A DNA stretch of 7,066 nt from Cellvibrio sp. (GTDB lineage: Bacteria; Pseudomonadota; Gammaproteobacteria; Pseudomonadales; Cellvibrionaceae). Both the position numbers and the translations under genes were made by a program. Positions 5,597 to 7,066 of the stretch are shown here, one piece after another. Within the stretch, counting starts at the first letter, position 1, and every line of letters begins with the position of its first letter. The DNA lies in NCBI GenBank assembly GCA_003524365.1, contig DQHS01000071.1:47643-54708 (forward strand), in the 5' to 3' direction. The notes beneath the pieces were generated by a model. It did not search any database, had not been told where the DNA came from, and was given only the letters and a program-made list of their open reading frames with translations.

Positions 5597-7024
5597 ATGA
5601 TCAACTTATTTAGCGGTTTTACCAAAGCGCGACACCTGACCATCCCCGGCTGCCTGCTGCTGGTAGCTCTGGCCAGCCCCAGTCAGGCAGTGGTTTACCA
5701 AGCCGAAAGTTACACCAACTTTTTTGACACTACCGCTGGCAACACCGGCGGGGCATTTCGCAACGATGCAGTCGATATCGAAGGCACTACCGATTCGGGT
5801 GGTGGCTATAACGTCGGCTGGATTGATGCGAACGAGTGGTTGGTGTACGGCGGCCTTTCGATCCCCACCTCTGGCAGCTACACCATCCGTATGCGCGTCG
5901 CCAGCCCATCGGGTGCAACTGCATCGGTCGATTTAAACGGCGGCAGTATCCAACTGGGCGATTTTGCCATCCCCGCCACTGGCGGCTGGCAGAATTGGAC
6001 AACCGTGACCCGCACGCTGAATATCAACGCCGGTACCTATAACCTTGGCGTATTCGCCAAAACCACCGGCTGGAATTTCAACTGGATTGAAGTGGTAGCC
6101 AATGGCGGTGGCGGCAACACAACCGGCCTGCTGACCGCTTATGAGCACTGCAACTATGGCGGCTGGTTCCGGGGCTTTAATACCGGCTCCTTTGACGGCA
6201 ACGTGATGACCGCAATGGGCGCGCGCAACGACGCCATCTCCTCGGTTAAAGTCGCGGCGGGCTATGAAGCTGTACTCTTCGACAATTGGGACTACAGCGG
6301 CGCATCGGTTGTGGTATCAGGCGATAACACCTGCCTGAGCAATTTCAACGATCGTACTTCATCGATTATCGTGCGCCCCATAACCAACACCGGCACCGGC
6401 TTCGCGGCCGTAGTCAATGAAACCCAATTCAACCAGATGTTCCCCGGTCGCAATAGCTTCTATACCTATGCCGGCCTGGTTGCCGCATCCCAAACCTATC
6501 CGGCTTTTGCGGGCACTGGCGATCTGGCTGCGAAAAAACGCGAAGCAGCTGCAGCACTGGCCAACTTCTCCCATGAAACCGGTGGCTTGGTATACGTGAC
6601 TGAAATCGCCCAGGGCGAATATTGCGGCGACTGGGATAACAACCCCAACACCTGCCCTTGCGCGCCGGGCAAACGCTACTTTGGTCGCGGGCCGATCCAA
6701 CTCAGCTGGAACGGTAATTACTGCGCAGCGGGCGCCGCTTTAGGATTGGATCTGCGCGCCAACCCGGATCTGGTATCACAAAACCCAACGGTCGCATGGC
6801 AAACCGCCATTTGGTTTTGGATGACGCAATCAGGTGCCGGTTCGCGCCCCGCTCATGACTCCATGGTCGGCGGCTTCGGTTTTGGTGAAACCATCCGCAC
6901 CATAAACGGATCACTGGAGTGCAACGGTGGCAACCCCGCGCAAGTGCAAAGCCGGATTAACGAATACCAGCGCTTCCTGAATATTTTGGGCACCAGCGCT
7001 GGCCCTGGTAATTTGGGTTGTTAA
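5597..7024 (+). CDS. Secreted GH19 chitinase with CBM6 and beta/gamma-crystallin domains
   Basis: Predicted extracellular endochitinase of 475 residues. Residues 1-31 are a Sec signal peptide: basic n-region, hydrophobic GCLLLVALA, cleavage expected after SQA. Residues about 33-167 form a CBM6-like beta-sandwich ('VYQAESY', 'GYNVGWIDANEWLVY', closing 'TGWNFNWIEVV'), with tryptophans that may stack on sugar. A short glycine-rich linker follows. Residues about 178-261 form a beta/gamma-crystallin domain ('AYEHCNYGGWF', 'VLFDNWDYSG') with two calcium motifs of the N/D-N/D-x-x-S/T-S type: NDAISS (211-216) and NDRTSS (251-256). Residues about 270-475 form a GH19 catalytic domain lacking the long plant-type loops: SHETGG with the general acid Glu327, the second catalytic Glu336 nine residues later, then 'RYFGRGPIQLSWNGNY' and 'INGSLECNGG'. 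Six cysteines in GH19 suit three disulfides; one pair may form within the crystallin domain. Divergent from the operon, possibly supplying chitin fragments for it. Family assignment is firm; the roles of the accessory domains are inferred. Confidence 0.95.
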   Translation: MINLFSGFTKARHLTIPGCLLLVALASPSQAVVYQAESYTNFFDTTAGNTGGAFRNDAVDIEGTTDSGGGYNVGWIDANEWLVYGGLSIPTSGSYTIRMRVASPSGATASVDLNGGSIQLGDFAIPATGGWQNWTTVTRTLNINAGTYNLGVFAKTTGWNFNWIEVVANGGGGNTTGLLTAYEHCNYGGWFRGFNTGSFDGNVMTAMGARNDAISSVKVAAGYEAVLFDNWDYSGASVVVSGDNTCLSNFNDRTSSIIVRPITNTGTGFAAVVNETQFNQMFPGRNSFYTYAGLVAASQTYPAFAGTGDLAAKKREAAAALANFSHETGGLVYVTEIAQGEYCGDWDNNPNTCPCAPGKRYFGRGPIQLSWNGNYCAAGAALGLDLRANPDLVSQNPTVAWQTAIWFWMTQSGAGSRPAHDSMVGGFGFGETIRTINGSLECNGGNPAQVQSRINEYQRFLNILGTSAGPGNLGC

Positions 7025-7066
7025 CAACTGGAAATGAATAGTTAACAAACAAGCATCTAGCGAACT
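7025..7066. other. Short 3' tail after the chitinase gene
   Basis: Forty-two bases after the stop. A 12-base perfect palindrome GTTGTTAACAAC (7017-7028) spans the stop codon but is AT-rich and lacks a T-run, so I do not call a terminator. Nothing else is visible before the window ends. Confidence 0.4.

Noticed and set aside
5627..5692. Possible lipoprotein signal in the chitinase
   Set aside because: The only cysteine (in IPGCLLL) precedes the hydrophobic core instead of following it, so there is no lipobox; a standard Sec cleavage after SQA fits.
7017..7028. Perfect palindrome GTTGTTAACAAC across the chitinase stop codon
   Set aside because: It has no loop and no T-run, and short AT-rich palindromes are common by chance.

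Overview
The window looks like a chromosomal segment from a polysaccharide-degrading gammaproteobacterium. A Cellvibrio-type organism is the best guess, from the GH19 chitinase with a family 6 carbohydrate-binding module and the moderate GC content; no marker gene fixes the taxonomy. It holds five protein genes and no RNA gene, insertion sequence or CRISPR array.

Left part (1-5029, all minus strand, read right to left): a compact four-gene catabolic operon. In transcription order it encodes (i) a PLP enzyme of the D-serine dehydratase / D-threonine aldolase-like family, (ii) a GntP-family permease starting 9 bases after the first gene ends, (iii) an RpiR-family regulator (HTH + SIS) after a 137-base gap that carries a REP-like palindromic element, and (iv) an N-acyl-D-amino-acid deacylase that runs off the left edge with its last ~50 residues missing. 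Formally this is uptake, deacylation and deamination of an N-acylated D-amino acid.

Middle (5030-5596): a divergent intergenic region. Its notable feature is a perfect 17-base inverted repeat, one arm lying over codons 3-8 of the first operon gene and the other 74 bases away. This is a candidate operator pair or mRNA structure.

Right part (5597-7024, plus strand): a secreted three-domain chitinase with signal peptide, CBM6, a beta/gamma-crystallin domain with two canonical calcium motifs, and a GH19 catalytic domain with both catalytic glutamates.

Main hypothesis: N-acetyl-D-glucosaminate (GlcNAc1A), the oxidised end sugar made when lytic polysaccharide monooxygenases cleave chitin, is chemically an N-acyl-D-amino acid, an aldonate (the GntP substrate class) and, once deacetylated, a beta-hydroxy D-amino acid (the dehydratase substrate class). 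The operon next to the chitinase could therefore import GlcNAc1A, deacetylate it to D-glucosaminate and dehydrate/deaminate that to 2-keto-3-deoxygluconate, under a sugar-acid-sensing RpiR regulator. Ordinary D-amino-acid salvage is the simpler alternative and cannot be excluded from sequence alone.
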